DNA of 64,000 nt, from contig JAEURN010000008.1 of the NCBI GenBank assembly GCA_016789105.1, forward strand, positions 496,001 to 560,000. Reading direction: 5' to 3'. Below the pieces are notes generated by a model. That model was not told the origin of the DNA, made no database searches, and worked only from the letters and a program-made list of their open reading frames with translations. Positions 1 through 10,360 of this stretch are shown here, one piece after another (position 1 is the first letter of the stretch; each line of letters begins with the position of its first letter). The stretch is from Armatimonadota bacterium. Lineage in GTDB: Bacteria > Armatimonadota > Fimbriimonadia > Fimbriimonadales > Fimbriimonadaceae. A program made the position numbers and the translations under genes.

Positions 1-1
1 G

Positions 2-409
2 CCCTACAGCTGGGCGTTCTGGCTCTTGATCCTCTTCAACGGGCTCATCCCGCAATTGATGTGGGCCCCCAAGATGCGCCAAAACCTCAAAGCCCTGTTC
101 CTGGTCTCCATGAGCGTTTCCATCGGGATGTGGTTCGAACGGTACGTCATCATCCCCATTGGCCTCACCCGCGACTATGTGCCGGGCGCGTTCGGGTTCT
201 ACTCGCCAACCCTTTGGGATTTTGCGATGTTCTTTGGGACGATCGGGCTGTTCATCTTCCTGATGTTCCTGTTCGTGCGGTTCTTGCCGCTCATCAACAT
301 CTTTGAAATGAAGGAGTTGCTCCACCAAATGGAACACGATGAAAAGCATGCTAACGGGCATGCCGGCAACGGCAAGCTCGTTGCCGCAACCGAGGAGGCA
401 GGGCAATGA
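2..409 (+). CDS. actC: Alternative Complex III subunit ActC (NrfD-like), C-terminal part
   Basis: The reading frame is open from the window edge, so only the last 135 residues are seen. They contain three hydrophobic segments: one around FWLLILFNGLIPQ, one around LFLVSMSVSIGMWFERYVI, and a last one around FGTIGLFIFLMFLFVRFLP. A charged, histidine-rich cytoplasmic tail follows. This matches the end of NrfD/PsrC-type integral membrane quinol-oxidising subunits. Identification rests mainly on the next genes, which are ActD, ActE and ActF in canonical order. ActC is the quinol-binding membrane subunit of Alternative Complex III, which passes electrons to cytochrome c or directly to an oxidase. 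The stop overlaps the actD start (ATGA), implying translational coupling. ActA and ActB would be expected upstream of the window. Confidence 0.85.
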   Translation, partial: PYSWAFWLLILFNGLIPQLMWAPKMRQNLKALFLVSMSVSIGMWFERYVIIPIGLTRDYVPGAFGFYSPTLWDFAMFFGTIGLFIFLMFLFVRFLPLINIFEMKELLHQMEHDEKHANGHAGNGKLVAATEEAGQ

Positions 410-1011
410 GCCACGGCAGGGACACTTCCCCGAAACCGTACGGCGTCGTGGCCGAGTTCGAAACGCCGGACGCCTTGCTAGAAGCCGCCCAAAAGGTGCG
501 CGACGCCGGATACCGGGACATGGATGCCTATTCGCCGCTCCCCGTACACGGCCTGACCGACATCATGGGCTGGCGGGACGACAAACTCGGGTGGGTCGTC
601 TTCTTCCACGGCATTCTCGGCTTTGGGGCGGGCTATTTGCTGGAGTGGTGGACCGGCAGCGGGCCCAACATCAGCAGCACCGCCTTGCAGGTCAACGGCC
701 TGTTGCCATACACGCTGAACGTGGGGGGCAAGCCGGAATTCAGCATCCCCGCCTTCTTCCCACCGGCTTATGAACTCACCATCTTGTTGTCGGCCTTCGG
801 CGCAACGTTTGGGATGCTCGCCTTCAACGGGTTGCCCAAACCGCACCACCCGATCCACAACGCGGCCAGCATGGCCCGCGCCACCAGCGACCGGTTCGTG
901 CTCTGCGTCGAAGCGACGGATCCCCGATATGACGAAGACGAAGTCTACGATTTCATGAACGGCCTCAACGCCCTTTCGGTCGAGCGGGTCATGACCACGG
1001 AGGGCTACTGA
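406..1011 (+). CDS. actD: Alternative Complex III subunit ActD (DUF3341)
   Basis: This 201-residue protein has an N-terminal soluble segment opening with YGVVAEFETPDALLEAAQKV, the recognisable DUF3341/ActD start. It carries two transmembrane helices, at about residues 62-82 and 122-142, and a short soluble C-terminus. ActD is a membrane subunit of Alternative Complex III thought to be structural. The start overlaps the actC stop by 4 nt and the stop overlaps the next start by 1 nt, so it lies in a tight operon with the cytochrome subunit. Length and helix count fit the family. Confidence 0.9.
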   Translation: MSHGRDTSPKPYGVVAEFETPDALLEAAQKVRDAGYRDMDAYSPLPVHGLTDIMGWRDDKLGWVVFFHGILGFGAGYLLEWWTGSGPNISSTALQVNGLLPYTLNVGGKPEFSIPAFFPPAYELTILLSAFGATFGMLAFNGLPKPHHPIHNAASMARATSDRFVLCVEATDPRYDEDEVYDFMNGLNALSVERVMTTEGY

Positions 1012-1730
1012 TGAACTTGCGTCGCATCGCCCCGATCGGACTCGCTTCGCTTCTCCTGCTCGCCGGGTGCCACTTGGACATGTATCAACAGCCCAAGATC
1101 AAATCCCAAAGCGAAAACCTGCTCTTCAGCGATAGCCGGGGGACGAGGATGCCGGTCATGGGCACCATCGAATTCGGTAAACCGCGTGAAGACACCGTGT
1201 TCTACACCGGCTATTCAGAAGACGGCAAACTTGCCCGGCAATTCCCGATCGTAATCGATGAAAAGGTCATGGCCCGCGGACGGGAACGGTTCAACATCTA
1301 CTGCCAACACTGCCACGGCGCGGCCGGCGACGGCAAAGGGATGATCGCCCAACGCGGTTTCGCCCTTGTCCGCCCAATCGGCAACTACCACACAGACCGG
1401 CTCCGCCAAATGCCGGTGGGCCACTTCTTCGATGTGATCACCAACGGCTACGGCACCATGTACGGCCATGCCAGCCGGATCAAACCCGAAGACCGCTGGG
1501 CTATCGTGGCCTACATCCGGGCCCTCCAATTCAGCCAGTCTGCCGATGCCGGCGACCTCGATGCCGAATCAAGGGCCAAATTCAACTTGGCCGGTGGCCC
1601 CGTGAACACCGGACCGATGTTTGTTCCGGCGCCTAACGCACCGGGGACAGTCCCCAACCCAGGCCCTGTCGAAGGCCGGACTATTCCCCAAAACCAACCG
1701 CCCGCCAACGGGCAAGGGGGCAACGAATGA
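1011..1730 (+). CDS. actE: Alternative Complex III subunit ActE, monohaem cytochrome c lipoprotein
   Basis: The 239-residue protein begins with a lipoprotein signal ending in LLAGC (lipid-modified Cys20 predicted). It has one haem c motif, CQHCH, at residues 98-102. A likely axial Met lies in the GYGTMYGH stretch, with typical class I cytochrome features (RWAIVAYIRALQ) near the end of the fold. The last 50 or so residues are Pro/Gly/Asn-rich and look disordered. ActE is the periplasmic electron-carrying subunit of Alternative Complex III, anchored by its lipid. It overlaps actF by 4 nt. The family and operon context agree. Confidence 0.9.
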   Translation: MNLRRIAPIGLASLLLLAGCHLDMYQQPKIKSQSENLLFSDSRGTRMPVMGTIEFGKPREDTVFYTGYSEDGKLARQFPIVIDEKVMARGRERFNIYCQHCHGAAGDGKGMIAQRGFALVRPIGNYHTDRLRQMPVGHFFDVITNGYGTMYGHASRIKPEDRWAIVAYIRALQFSQSADAGDLDAESRAKFNLAGGPVNTGPMFVPAPNAPGTVPNPGPVEGRTIPQNQPPANGQGGNE

Positions 1731-2941
1731 GCGAAACCGTCACCGCAAAACCCAACAATGCGGCCGCAATGGCCCAAACCGCCGGAATTGGCATGCTGGT
1801 CTTGGGAGCCGTGCTGGCGGGGGCAGGCTTGGCCCAAGGTTTCTCGGTTGAAAAGCTCGCCCCGTCTTTTCTGTTTGGGGCTACGTTCTGGATCATGCTC
1901 ACCATGGGCTGCTTTGGGCTCATGTTGCTGTTCCATGTCACAAGGGGCCGCTGGGGCACCCCCGTCCTCCGCATTTTCGAAGCAGGCGCAAGCCCCATCA
2001 ATCTGGTGTTCTGCTTCGTCTTGGTGATGCTTGCCGCCACGGTCTTTAAAGAACCGCTCTATGGGGCTTGGCTGCATCCGGCACCCGGCGATACCGTTGT
2101 CACCAACAAATCGGCCTACCTTAACGAGGGATTCTTCCTCGCCCGGCAAGTCCTGTACTTCGTCATCCTGCTGGCATTCCGCATTGTCCTAGGGAACTGG
2201 ACCCGCAAGGAAGAGCAAACGGGCGACAAATCCTATAGTGACAAGCGGAACAACCTGGCCGCCCCCGGGATCGTTGTCTTCATCCTGACCATGACGTTCT
2301 TCATCACCGACTACCTGATGTCGGTGGAACCGCACTGGTACAGCACAGTTTGGGGCTTCTTGTTCACAATCGGCGCCTGCCTGAGCGCACTCGCCCTCGC
2401 CGCAACGGTCGTTGTGACTCAAAAAGACAAGGCCCCCTATGCTGGCAAGATCGACCGCCTGATGATGAACGATTTCGGCAACCTGCTCTTGATGCTCACG
2501 ATGTTGTGGGCCTACCTGAGCTTCAGCCAACTCCTCATCATCTGGTCCGGGAACCTCCGGGAATTCATCCCCTACTACCTGAAGCGGATCGTTGGCAACT
2601 ACAGCATCCTGGGCTACATGCTTGTCTTCGGTCAGTTCCTCGGGCCATTTCTGCTGCTTCTTTCGCCCCGGCTTAAGCGGACAAGCTGGCTCTTGGTGCC
2701 CACGGCTTTCCTGATCATGGGAATGCGGGTTGTGGACATGTACTGGCTCGTTATGCCGTACTTCCGGGAATCGATCGACCTTGCCGCGCTCCCCGGAGAC
2801 CTTGGCGTCCTTTTGGCCTTTGGCGGCGTTTGGGCAACGATCTTCGCTATCGGACTCCGGGCCGCCCCGCTGGTGACCCCGGCCCACCCTTACCAACACC
2901 ACAATCACGAACACATGGAGGAGGCAACCGCAAATGTCTGA
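1727..2941 (+). CDS. actF: Alternative Complex III subunit ActF, polytopic membrane protein
   Basis: The 404-residue protein has about ten hydrophobic segments, including the conserved TMTFFITDYLMSVEPHWYST region and a late VVDMYWLVMPYF segment, both typical of ActF. ActF is related to ActC and forms a second NrfD-like membrane subunit that may take part in proton movement. The C-terminus is a short His-rich tail. The start overlaps actE by 4 nt and the stop overlaps the next small gene by 8 nt, so the order is ActC-D-E-F followed by a small membrane protein. Confidence 0.9.
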   Translation: MSETVTAKPNNAAAMAQTAGIGMLVLGAVLAGAGLAQGFSVEKLAPSFLFGATFWIMLTMGCFGLMLLFHVTRGRWGTPVLRIFEAGASPINLVFCFVLVMLAATVFKEPLYGAWLHPAPGDTVVTNKSAYLNEGFFLARQVLYFVILLAFRIVLGNWTRKEEQTGDKSYSDKRNNLAAPGIVVFILTMTFFITDYLMSVEPHWYSTVWGFLFTIGACLSALALAATVVVTQKDKAPYAGKIDRLMMNDFGNLLLMLTMLWAYLSFSQLLIIWSGNLREFIPYYLKRIVGNYSILGYMLVFGQFLGPFLLLLSPRLKRTSWLLVPTAFLIMGMRVVDMYWLVMPYFRESIDLAALPGDLGVLLAFGGVWATIFAIGLRAAPLVTPAHPYQHHNHEHMEEATANV

Positions 2942-3374
2942 CCTGCACGAAGGCGACCGCATGGAGGGCCGGGACCTCGACCTCCTCGAGGAACTCGGCT
3001 ACGAACCGACTGACGAAGCGGTTGGAAGCCCCGTCGGAAAATTCACCGTTTGGTTCTTCGTGTTCTTTGCCGTCATGGTTGCTGGGTCTTGGATCTTCTT
3101 CACCGTGTTTGGCCGGGTCAACGGTTTTAAAGGGTCTTCCACGGCCGCCGCGCGGGTGATGCCGCCAGAAGGCACCCCGCTGCTCCAAGGCAACATCGCG
3201 GCCCATGCAGATATGGAAGAACTCCGCAAAGCCGAGCATGACAAGCTCGAATCGTATAAAGAAGACCCGCAAACTGGCAAATACCGGATTCCCATCCAAA
3301 AGGCAATGGAAATCGTGGTGGAACGCGGATTGCCCACGCGGAATGCCCCTGGGGTGCCGGAGGACGCGAAGTGA
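2934..3374 (+). CDS. Small single-pass membrane protein of the ACIII/cox operon, unknown
   Basis: This is a 146-residue protein with an acidic N-terminus, one transmembrane helix (about residues 38-62, FTVWFFVFFAVMVAGSWIFF) and a soluble C-terminal part of about 80 residues. I do not recognise a named family. A protein of this kind between ActF and Sco may be an accessory ACIII subunit or an oxidase assembly factor. That is inferred only from its position: it overlaps actF by 8 nt and the sco gene by 4 nt. No haem or metal motif is seen. Confidence 0.7.
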   Translation: MSDLHEGDRMEGRDLDLLEELGYEPTDEAVGSPVGKFTVWFFVFFAVMVAGSWIFFTVFGRVNGFKGSSTAAARVMPPEGTPLLQGNIAAHADMEELRKAEHDKLESYKEDPQTGKYRIPIQKAMEIVVERGLPTRNAPGVPEDAK

Positions 3375-4246
3375 AAGGCCTTCGCTCCGTCGCCGTCGCT
3401 GCCGCCGCCATGGCCGCAGGGCTCGCGGCTGCTCAATTCTATTCGCCGCCCAGTCGGGACATCACCCCGTCCACCAGCCGGATCCCGGCCCAAGCCCCTA
3501 GCGGCATCAAAGTCGATCAAAAGCTGGGCACCGTGATCTCGCCCGATTGGACCTTTACCGACCAGGACGGCAAAACCACCACGACCGGTGAATTGTTCAC
3601 GGGCCGGCCCTCCCTGTTGCTTCTGGTTTTCTACAAATGCACTGGGGTCTGCACCACCGAGATCGAAAGCGTCAAGAAGTTGATCCGGTCATTCAAAAAA
3701 GACAACGCGGGCGAACTCTACAACCTCACGATCGTGTCGATCGACCCGACCGAGACCCCCGAAATGGCCCAAGCCAAGCGGCAGGAAGTCATCCAGGCCT
3801 ACAACCGGCCCGGCACCGACAAGGGCCTCCGGTTCCTAGTCGGGGATGCCAAAAACATCGATGGGCTCGCCGACGAAGTCGGTTTCCGCTTCTACCGCGA
3901 CCCGGCCAACAACCGGATCACCCACCCCGCCGCGCTTATGGTCGTGTCGCCCAAACGCCGCATCACCCGCTATTTCATCAACGACGAATTCGAGGCCAAA
4001 CCCACGCTCTTGGCCCTGAAAGATGCCCGGGACGAGAAGATCGGCGAGCGAGACGACCGCCCCTTCTTCTTGGCCTGCGTCAACGTCGACCCGCTGACCG
4101 GCCAACGGTCGCTCAACATCCTCAACGTCGTCCGCACCGGCGGTGTCATCACCGTGCTCACCATCATCGGATGGATCTTCGGCATGAACCGCCAAGCCAA
4201 AAAGCAAATGAAGAACGCCTTTGAGCAACAAGAGGGGAAAGACTGA
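3371..4246 (+). CDS. Sco1/SenC/PrrC-family copper chaperone
   Basis: The 291-residue protein has a signal peptide or N-terminal anchor, then a thioredoxin-like Sco domain. The copper-binding residues are visible: the CTGVC motif gives Cys90 and Cys94, and the conserved His185 lies in NNRITHPAAL. Sco proteins deliver copper to the CuA centre of oxidase subunit II, and that gene follows directly. A hydrophobic helix near the C-terminus (VITVLTIIGWIFGM) is an additional membrane anchor. Translation starts at GTG, overlapping the previous stop by 4 nt; this is the only start that preserves the signal sequence and coupling. Confidence 0.9.
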   Translation: MKGLRSVAVAAAAMAAGLAAAQFYSPPSRDITPSTSRIPAQAPSGIKVDQKLGTVISPDWTFTDQDGKTTTTGELFTGRPSLLLLVFYKCTGVCTTEIESVKKLIRSFKKDNAGELYNLTIVSIDPTETPEMAQAKRQEVIQAYNRPGTDKGLRFLVGDAKNIDGLADEVGFRFYRDPANNRITHPAALMVVSPKRRITRYFINDEFEAKPTLLALKDARDEKIGERDDRPFFLACVNVDPLTGQRSLNILNVVRTGGVITVLTIIGWIFGMNRQAKKQMKNAFEQQEGKD

Positions 4247-5330
4247 TGGGTTGGGGGCCGTTCCAATTCCCGATCATGCCGGATAGCGCGTCAGAGCACG
4301 CGCCCTATTACGACACCCTGTTCATGACGATCACAGGGCTCACAATCTTCTTCATCATCATCGTCGTGGCGATGATCGTCTTTTTCGCCTCCCGCTACCG
4401 CAGAGGGACAAAAGTCGACCGCCGCAACCCGCTGACCCACCACACCGGGCTGGAATTGATTTGGATGGGGATCCCCCTTGTCCTCGCAATGGCGTTCTTT
4501 AGCTGGTCGGCCAAAAACTACATGGATGTCCGCACCATGCCCAAAGACGGGGTCGAAATCTTCTGCATCGGCAAGCAGTGGATGTGGCACTTCCAACATA
4601 TGAACGGCATCCGGGAGAACAACGAGCTCCATGTGGTTGTTGGCCAACCGGTCAAGATGACCATGATCAGCCAAGACGTGTTGCACGCCATGTACCTGCC
4701 CGAAATGAGGGCGCAATACCATGTGGTGCCCGGACGCTATACCGACCTCCACTTCACCCCGACTAAACCGGGCCGGTACAAAATCCTCTGCGCCATGCAT
4801 TGCGGAACCCAACACTCGGAAATGGTTGGGCAACTCTACGTCATGAACCCGACCGAATACGCGGATTGGATCGAAAAAGGCGGCAACCGCTATAAGGAAA
4901 AGCCGCTGACCATCGTGGAAGCCGGGCAACAGATCTACGCCGAAAAAGCATGCTCCAACTGTCACACCGGCAACGACACCCCGCGGGCCCCGACCCTTGC
5001 CGGGATATTCGGCAAACCCCGGACGATGGCCGACGGGAGCAAGCTCACGGCGGATCGTGATTACCTGAGGGAGGCCATTAAAAACCCCCACAACAACCTC
5101 ACCGCAGGGTACGAGGACACCATGCCGGTCTATGGCGGCACTCTAACCGAGCTGCAAGTGCTGCAACTCGTCGAATTCATCAAAACGCTGACCCCAGAAA
5201 AGGCCGAATACATGAGGCAAGACCTCAAACTCGGCACTCTGGGTTCGGATAGCGACAGTAGCCCTGTCGATATCGCCAACAAGGGGGCAAGCGCGGGCAA
5301 TGCCCAATTCCGCACCACGGAGGAGAGACG

Positions 5331-5334
<4 letters not shown>
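4246..5334 (+). CDS. ctaC: caa3 cytochrome oxidase subunit II (CuA domain fused to cytochrome c)
   Basis: The 362-residue protein has two N-terminal transmembrane helices and a cupredoxin CuA domain. It ends in a fused class I cytochrome c with CSNCH at residues 236-240, the hallmark of caa3 oxidases. CuA ligands are visible in [11 protein letters not shown] and in the C-x3-C-x3-H-x2-M loop [12 protein letters not shown]. In that loop the usual C-x-E-x-C glutamate, which ligates only through its backbone carbonyl, is Met. The gene overlaps sco (1 nt) and subunit I (4 nt). It accepts electrons from cytochrome c or ACIII and passes them to subunit I. Confidence 0.95.
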
Positions 5335-7018
<1,684 letters not shown>

Positions 7019-7019
<1 letters not shown>

Positions 7020-7759
7020 TGTCCGACCACGCACACCACGGCCCAAGCGACGGGCCAGAGGTCTACTTCCAGTACGAAGACATTGACCAGCAACAGGAAA
7101 CCTATGTCGTCGGTATGTGGTCGTTCCTGGCAACCGAAGTGATGTTCTTCGGGGCCCTGTTCCTGATCTACACTCTCTACCGGTGGAAGTTCCAAAGTGA
7201 CTTCTTTGGGGCCCATGAACAGCTCAACTGGAAAATGGGTGGGCTCAACACCTTGGTGCTGTTGTTCAGTTCGGTCATGGTGGCGTTTGCCGTCCATTTC
7301 GCCCAACTGGGCAAAAAAGGCCCTCAGCTCGCCTGCCTCGGGGTCACGCTCCTTTGCGCCTTCACATTCTTGGTCGTGAAAACCTATGAATACGGGGCCA
7401 AGTTCGACCACCATCTTTTCCCGAACGACACTTTCAGCTTTGCCGACCCCCACCACCCAGAAGCCGAAAGTCATTGGGAAAATGCCTTGCCGGCGTTCCT
7501 TAAAGTCGAAAAGAAGGAGCAAGAAGGGGATGCCAAGCACGCCCGCGTGTTCTATAGCCTCTACTTCACCATGACGGGCCTGCACGGGCTGCACGTTGTT
7601 ATCGGCATCATCGCCATCACCTCGTTGATGGTGCTCATCCAAATCAAGTCGTCGTTGATCACCGACTACGTTCCAACGGAAATGGTGGGCCTCTATTGGC
7701 ACTTTGTCGACTTGGTGTGGATCTTCCTCTACCCGCTCTTCTATCTCATCCCCAGGTGA
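7019..7759 (+). CDS. ctaE: Cytochrome c oxidase subunit III
   Basis: The 246-residue protein begins with a His-rich cytoplasmic segment and then has about five hydrophobic helices. Signature stretches of subunit III are present: GMWSFLATEVMFFGALF early, GLHGLHVVIGI, and YWHFVDLVWIFLYPLFYL at the end. It stabilises subunit I and is a standard member of the operon, starting at the subunit I stop (1 nt overlap). The hydrophilic stretch between helices 3 and 4 (about residues 125-180) is longer than in compact homologues. Confidence 0.95.
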
Positions 7760-7764
7760 CCACA

Positions 7765-8178
7765 ATGGCCAGCCACGCACACGAACACGCAGAACTCACA
7801 AAAGGCGGGGCCCACCCGCACCACGTGCTCACCCAACCCATGATTATCCGGGTGGCAGGGGCACTCTTCGCCCTGATGGCCATCACCATCATCGCCGCCA
7901 TCTACATGCCCGAGCCCTATAAGGGATACACCGTGCCCATGCAAGTCCTTGCCTTGGCAATCGCCATCGTCAAAGGGGGACTCGTCGTTTGGTATTACAT
8001 GGGTGTGCGATTTGGAACCCGACTCATCAAAATCTTCGCTTTCGGCGGATTCATCTGGTTCTTCACCCTGTTTGTCATGCTCTGCGACTACACCACAAGG
8101 CCATATGAGCCGGTCAAGGGCTGGGAGAAGGTCTCCAGTTCCGCCCTCCCGCGCTCAACCGCCAAAGAACCGGACTGA
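7765..8178 (+). CDS. ctaF: Cytochrome c oxidase subunit IV family protein
   Basis: The 137-residue protein starts MASHAHEHAELTKGG and has three transmembrane helices, typical of the bacterial subunit IV (CtaF/CyoD-like) family. An in-frame upstream GTG exists, but it would place extra residues over the end of subunit III. The ATG five bases after the previous stop is the natural start. It is the last gene of the ACIII-cox operon and is followed within 55 bp by a strong hairpin terminator. It is a small accessory subunit with no cofactor residues. Confidence 0.88.
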   Translation: MASHAHEHAELTKGGAHPHHVLTQPMIIRVAGALFALMAITIIAAIYMPEPYKGYTVPMQVLALAIAIVKGGLVVWYYMGVRFGTRLIKIFAFGGFIWFFTLFVMLCDYTTRPYEPVKGWEKVSSSALPRSTAKEPD

Positions 8179-8204
8179 GGGGTTTCCATCCACGAGGGTA
8201 ACGC

Positions 8205-8233
8205 GGGGTCGGCACTGGGAGCCGGCCCCTTTT
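8205..8233 (+). terminator. Intrinsic terminator of the ACIII-caa3 operon
   Basis: A 9-bp stem (GGGGTCGGC pairing with GCCGGCCCC, one G-T pair, 7-nt loop) is followed directly by TTTT. It lies 27 nt after the subunit IV stop and before the convergent acyltransferase stop, so it ends the plus-strand respiratory operon. Confidence 0.8.
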
Positions 8234-8235
8234 GC

Positions 8236-8865
8236 TTAGCTGGTTTGGCCACTAAGCCGCAAAAGTTCCGATTCAACCCAAGCCATGAATTCTTCGCGGG
8301 GGGTTTCCTTGGTGAACCGGCGGGGTTCGCCCCATGTTGCGGTCAGCCAAGAACCGGCCCACTGCGGAGTCATTTTGGGGTGCGGCATCAGGCGGTTTGT
8401 CCCCCGGATCCCCACGCAAATGCAAACCGGCTCCGCCCGGCGGACAATTACATGGGCCCCCGGCAATAAGTCGATCAACCGCCCGTCTGGGGATAGCTGG
8501 CCTTCCGGAAACAGGCAAACGGCGTTTCCGTCTTTGAGCAACTCCACCGCCCGCCGCAAGGCTTCCGTGTCGGCGCTGGATTGGGTGATCGGAAAGGCAC
8601 GCCACCACCTCAAGAACGATCCCAGGAACCGCCAACTGAACAGCTCGCGCCTTGCCATGAAGTGAAGGAGCCGGGGAGAGGCGAATTGCACCAGCACGGG
8701 ATCCGTGTTCGACATATGGTTGCTCAAAACCAAGAGCGGACCATCCATTGGAACATTGCGGGAGTATCGCCTCCTCATGAACGCACCGAAAACCGCAAAT
8801 ACCAGCCACGCAAAAGGGCGCACAAACAAATAGGCAATCCGAAAACTCAGGGGATGGCGGTTCAT
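8236..8865 (-). CDS. 1-acyl-sn-glycerol-3-phosphate acyltransferase-like (PlsC family)
   Basis: The 209-residue protein starts MNRHPLSF, has an N-terminal hydrophobic helix, and carries the acyltransferase block I motif NHMSNTD (H-x4-D) and block III FPEGQLSPDG. PlsC-type enzymes acylate lysophosphatidic acid or related acceptors at the inner membrane in phospholipid synthesis. The reading frame stays open much further upstream, but that part lies over purN. The ATG at 8865 overlaps the purN stop (ATGA), so I chose it. Specific acceptor unknown. Confidence 0.88.
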   Translation of the reverse strand: MNRHPLSFRIAYLFVRPFAWLVFAVFGAFMRRRYSRNVPMDGPLLVLSNHMSNTDPVLVQFASPRLLHFMARRELFSWRFLGSFLRWWRAFPITQSSADTEALRRAVELLKDGNAVCLFPEGQLSPDGRLIDLLPGAHVIVRRAEPVCICVGIRGTNRLMPHPKMTPQWAGSWLTATWGEPRRFTKETPREEFMAWVESELLRLSGQTS

Positions 8866-9446
8866 TTGGCCGTGAAGAGTTGGAAGACCGCCTCCGGATA
8901 GGCGATGTGCTCCTGTTCCAGAACCCTTGCCGCCAAAGTCTCGGGCGTGTCCCCAGGGAGCACCGGACACGTGCGCTGAAGGATCGTGTTGCCCTCGTCG
9001 TAGCGCTCCGAAACGTAATGAACGGTGCACCCGGTGAGGGCATCCCCAGAGGCGATAACGGCCTCGTGGACATGGTGCCCATACATCCCCTTGCCGCCAA
9101 ACTTGGGCAGGAGCGCAGGGTGGATGTTCACAATCTGCGTCGGGTGTTGGGCGACAATTTCTTTGGGGAAGAGCCGCGTGTACCCGGCTAAGCACACCAA
9201 ATCGATACCAAGCTCTTGGATCAGCGATTCGATCTGAACCGCGTAATCCTTAGAATCTGGGTTGAGGATGCGGGTTTCTACCCCCAAAGCCGTTGCCCGT
9301 TCCTCGGCCGGGGTTCCTGGACGCGGGGCGACCACGACCGCCACTTGGGCCGGGAAACGCGGATCTTGCGCTGCCTGCACCAATGCCGACATGTTCGACC
9401 CCCGACCGCGCGCCCCCGTGAATATCGCTATCTGAGGTCGGCTCAT
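8862..9446 (-). CDS. purN: Phosphoribosylglycinamide formyltransferase
   Basis: The protein of about 194 residues uses 10-formyltetrahydrofolate to formylate GAR in de novo purine synthesis. The N-terminal phosphate-binding region IAIFTGARGRGSNM is seen, along with the catalytic NIHPALLP (Asn and His) and the later YDEGNTI segment carrying the catalytic Asp. An alternative ATG at 9464 adds six residues; MSRPQIAIF fits the family better. It is translationally coupled to the downstream acyltransferase. Upstream is the terminator of the neighbouring PEP-CTERM gene, so its promoter must lie near or within 9447-9530. Confidence 0.92.
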   Translation of the reverse strand: MSRPQIAIFTGARGRGSNMSALVQAAQDPRFPAQVAVVVAPRPGTPAEERATALGVETRILNPDSKDYAVQIESLIQELGIDLVCLAGYTRLFPKEIVAQHPTQIVNIHPALLPKFGGKGMYGHHVHEAVIASGDALTGCTVHYVSERYDEGNTILQRTCPVLPGDTPETLAARVLEQEHIAYPEAVFQLFTAK

Positions 9447-9472
9447 CGGCCCTGGAGCATACATGATCTATG

Positions 9473-9504
9473 ACAAAGCCCCTCCGGTTGTTGGCCGAAG
9501 GGGC
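9473..9504 (-). terminator. Intrinsic terminator after PEP-CTERM gene
   Basis: On the minus strand a 10-bp stem (GCCCCTTCGG with CCGGAGGGGC, one T-G pair, 7-nt loop) is followed by TTTGTC. It sits 29 nt past the stop of the 9533-10219 gene. Confidence 0.75.
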
Positions 9505-9532
9505 GTTGGAAAGAGTCGCTAGCCGGACTGGC

Positions 9533-10219
9533 TTACTTCTTGCGTCGGCGCAGGGCCGCGAGGGCGGCCGCACCGGCGAAGAGAGTCATGGTTGCCGGTT
9601 CGGGAACCGCTTGGAGGACGTACGTGTTGCCGGTCATGTCGACCACCGTGCTCCATTCGGCTGGGGTTGCCCCAGTCAAGGAGTCGGTCATCGTGTCCGA
9701 ACCGCCGTTTGCCGTGGTCACAGCGTCAAAGATGATCGTGTCGCCCAAGGCCAAGCCGAGGTCGGACAAGTTCACCGTGATCGACGTGCCGAACTGGGAA
9801 AGGGTGGGAGCAATGGCCCCGTTGTTCAGGTTCCAGGCTCCGTTGTAGGTCCACGCTTGGGCGCCGCCGCCGCTATCGACCCAGCTGCCGATCCAACCGT
9901 TTGCGCCACCGCTCAAGTGGCCACTGCGGCCCCAAGCGTTGTTGTTCGCCCCGTTATCGACCGTTGCGTTGGACAGGTTGCGGAAGACGACGCCATATTT
10001 GCCCCAGTTGGTGGCGGCGATGTCGCCTTGCAGTGTGAACGCAAAGGTGATCGTGCTGGCCGTGTTGGTGACATTGACAGCCGTGATGTCGAGGTGGGGG
10101 AACCCTGCGCCGCCGCCGTTAGTCGGGCCTTGGTCGTTCATCGGGTCGGTGAAAAGGGTCGCATTGGCCGCTCCGGCGGCAACGACGGCAATGGCCGTCA
10201 ACAAGAATCGGTGCTTCAT
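9533..10219 (-). CDS. Secreted PEP-CTERM sorting-domain protein, unknown
   Basis: The 228-residue protein has a clear signal peptide (MKHRFLLTAIAVVAAGAANA). A beta-rich Asn/Gly/Thr body includes TITFAFTLQGDI and aromatic Gly-rich stretches. The C-terminus is VPEP followed by a hydrophobic stretch and RRRKK. That end is a PEP-CTERM signal, normally cleaved by an exosortase so the protein is anchored or released at the surface. No catalytic motif is seen. It is monocistronic, with a good promoter at 10279-10307 and a terminator after it. Role unknown; a surface or matrix protein is the usual inference. Confidence 0.85.
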   Translation of the reverse strand: MKHRFLLTAIAVVAAGAANATLFTDPMNDQGPTNGGGAGFPHLDITAVNVTNTASTITFAFTLQGDIAATNWGKYGVVFRNLSNATVDNGANNNAWGRSGHLSGGANGWIGSWVDSGGGAQAWTYNGAWNLNNGAIAPTLSQFGTSITVNLSDLGLALGDTIIFDAVTTANGGSDTMTDSLTGATPAEWSTVVDMTGNTYVLQAVPEPATMTLFAGAAALAALRRRKK

Positions 10220-10278
10220 CGGGGTGTTGGTCTCCTATGACTCGAAGAGGTGGGCCCATCTGGCCCAATCCACAGCCC

Positions 10279-10307
10279 ATCGTATCACGAAAAATACGTA
10301 TTCACAA
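10279..10307 (-). promoter_or_regulatory. Predicted sigma70-type promoter with CG-centred palindrome
   Basis: On the minus strand TTGTGA and TACGAT are separated by 17 bp, about 60 bp upstream of the PEP-CTERM start at 10219. The spacer contains the perfect 10-bp palindrome AATACGTATT (10293-10302). Its central CG resembles half-site centres bound by LacI-family repressors. Promoter call is by pattern; operator role is a guess. Confidence 0.5.
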
Positions 10308-10360
10308 GGGCGGACACCCCTTATTTTTGCTAGATTGGGACTATTCTCTGGTGTTTCCGA

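Noticed and set aside
8866-9195. Longer version of the PlsC-like protein
   Set aside because: The extra N-terminal part is simply the purN gene read in another frame; the coupled ATG at 8865 is the better start.
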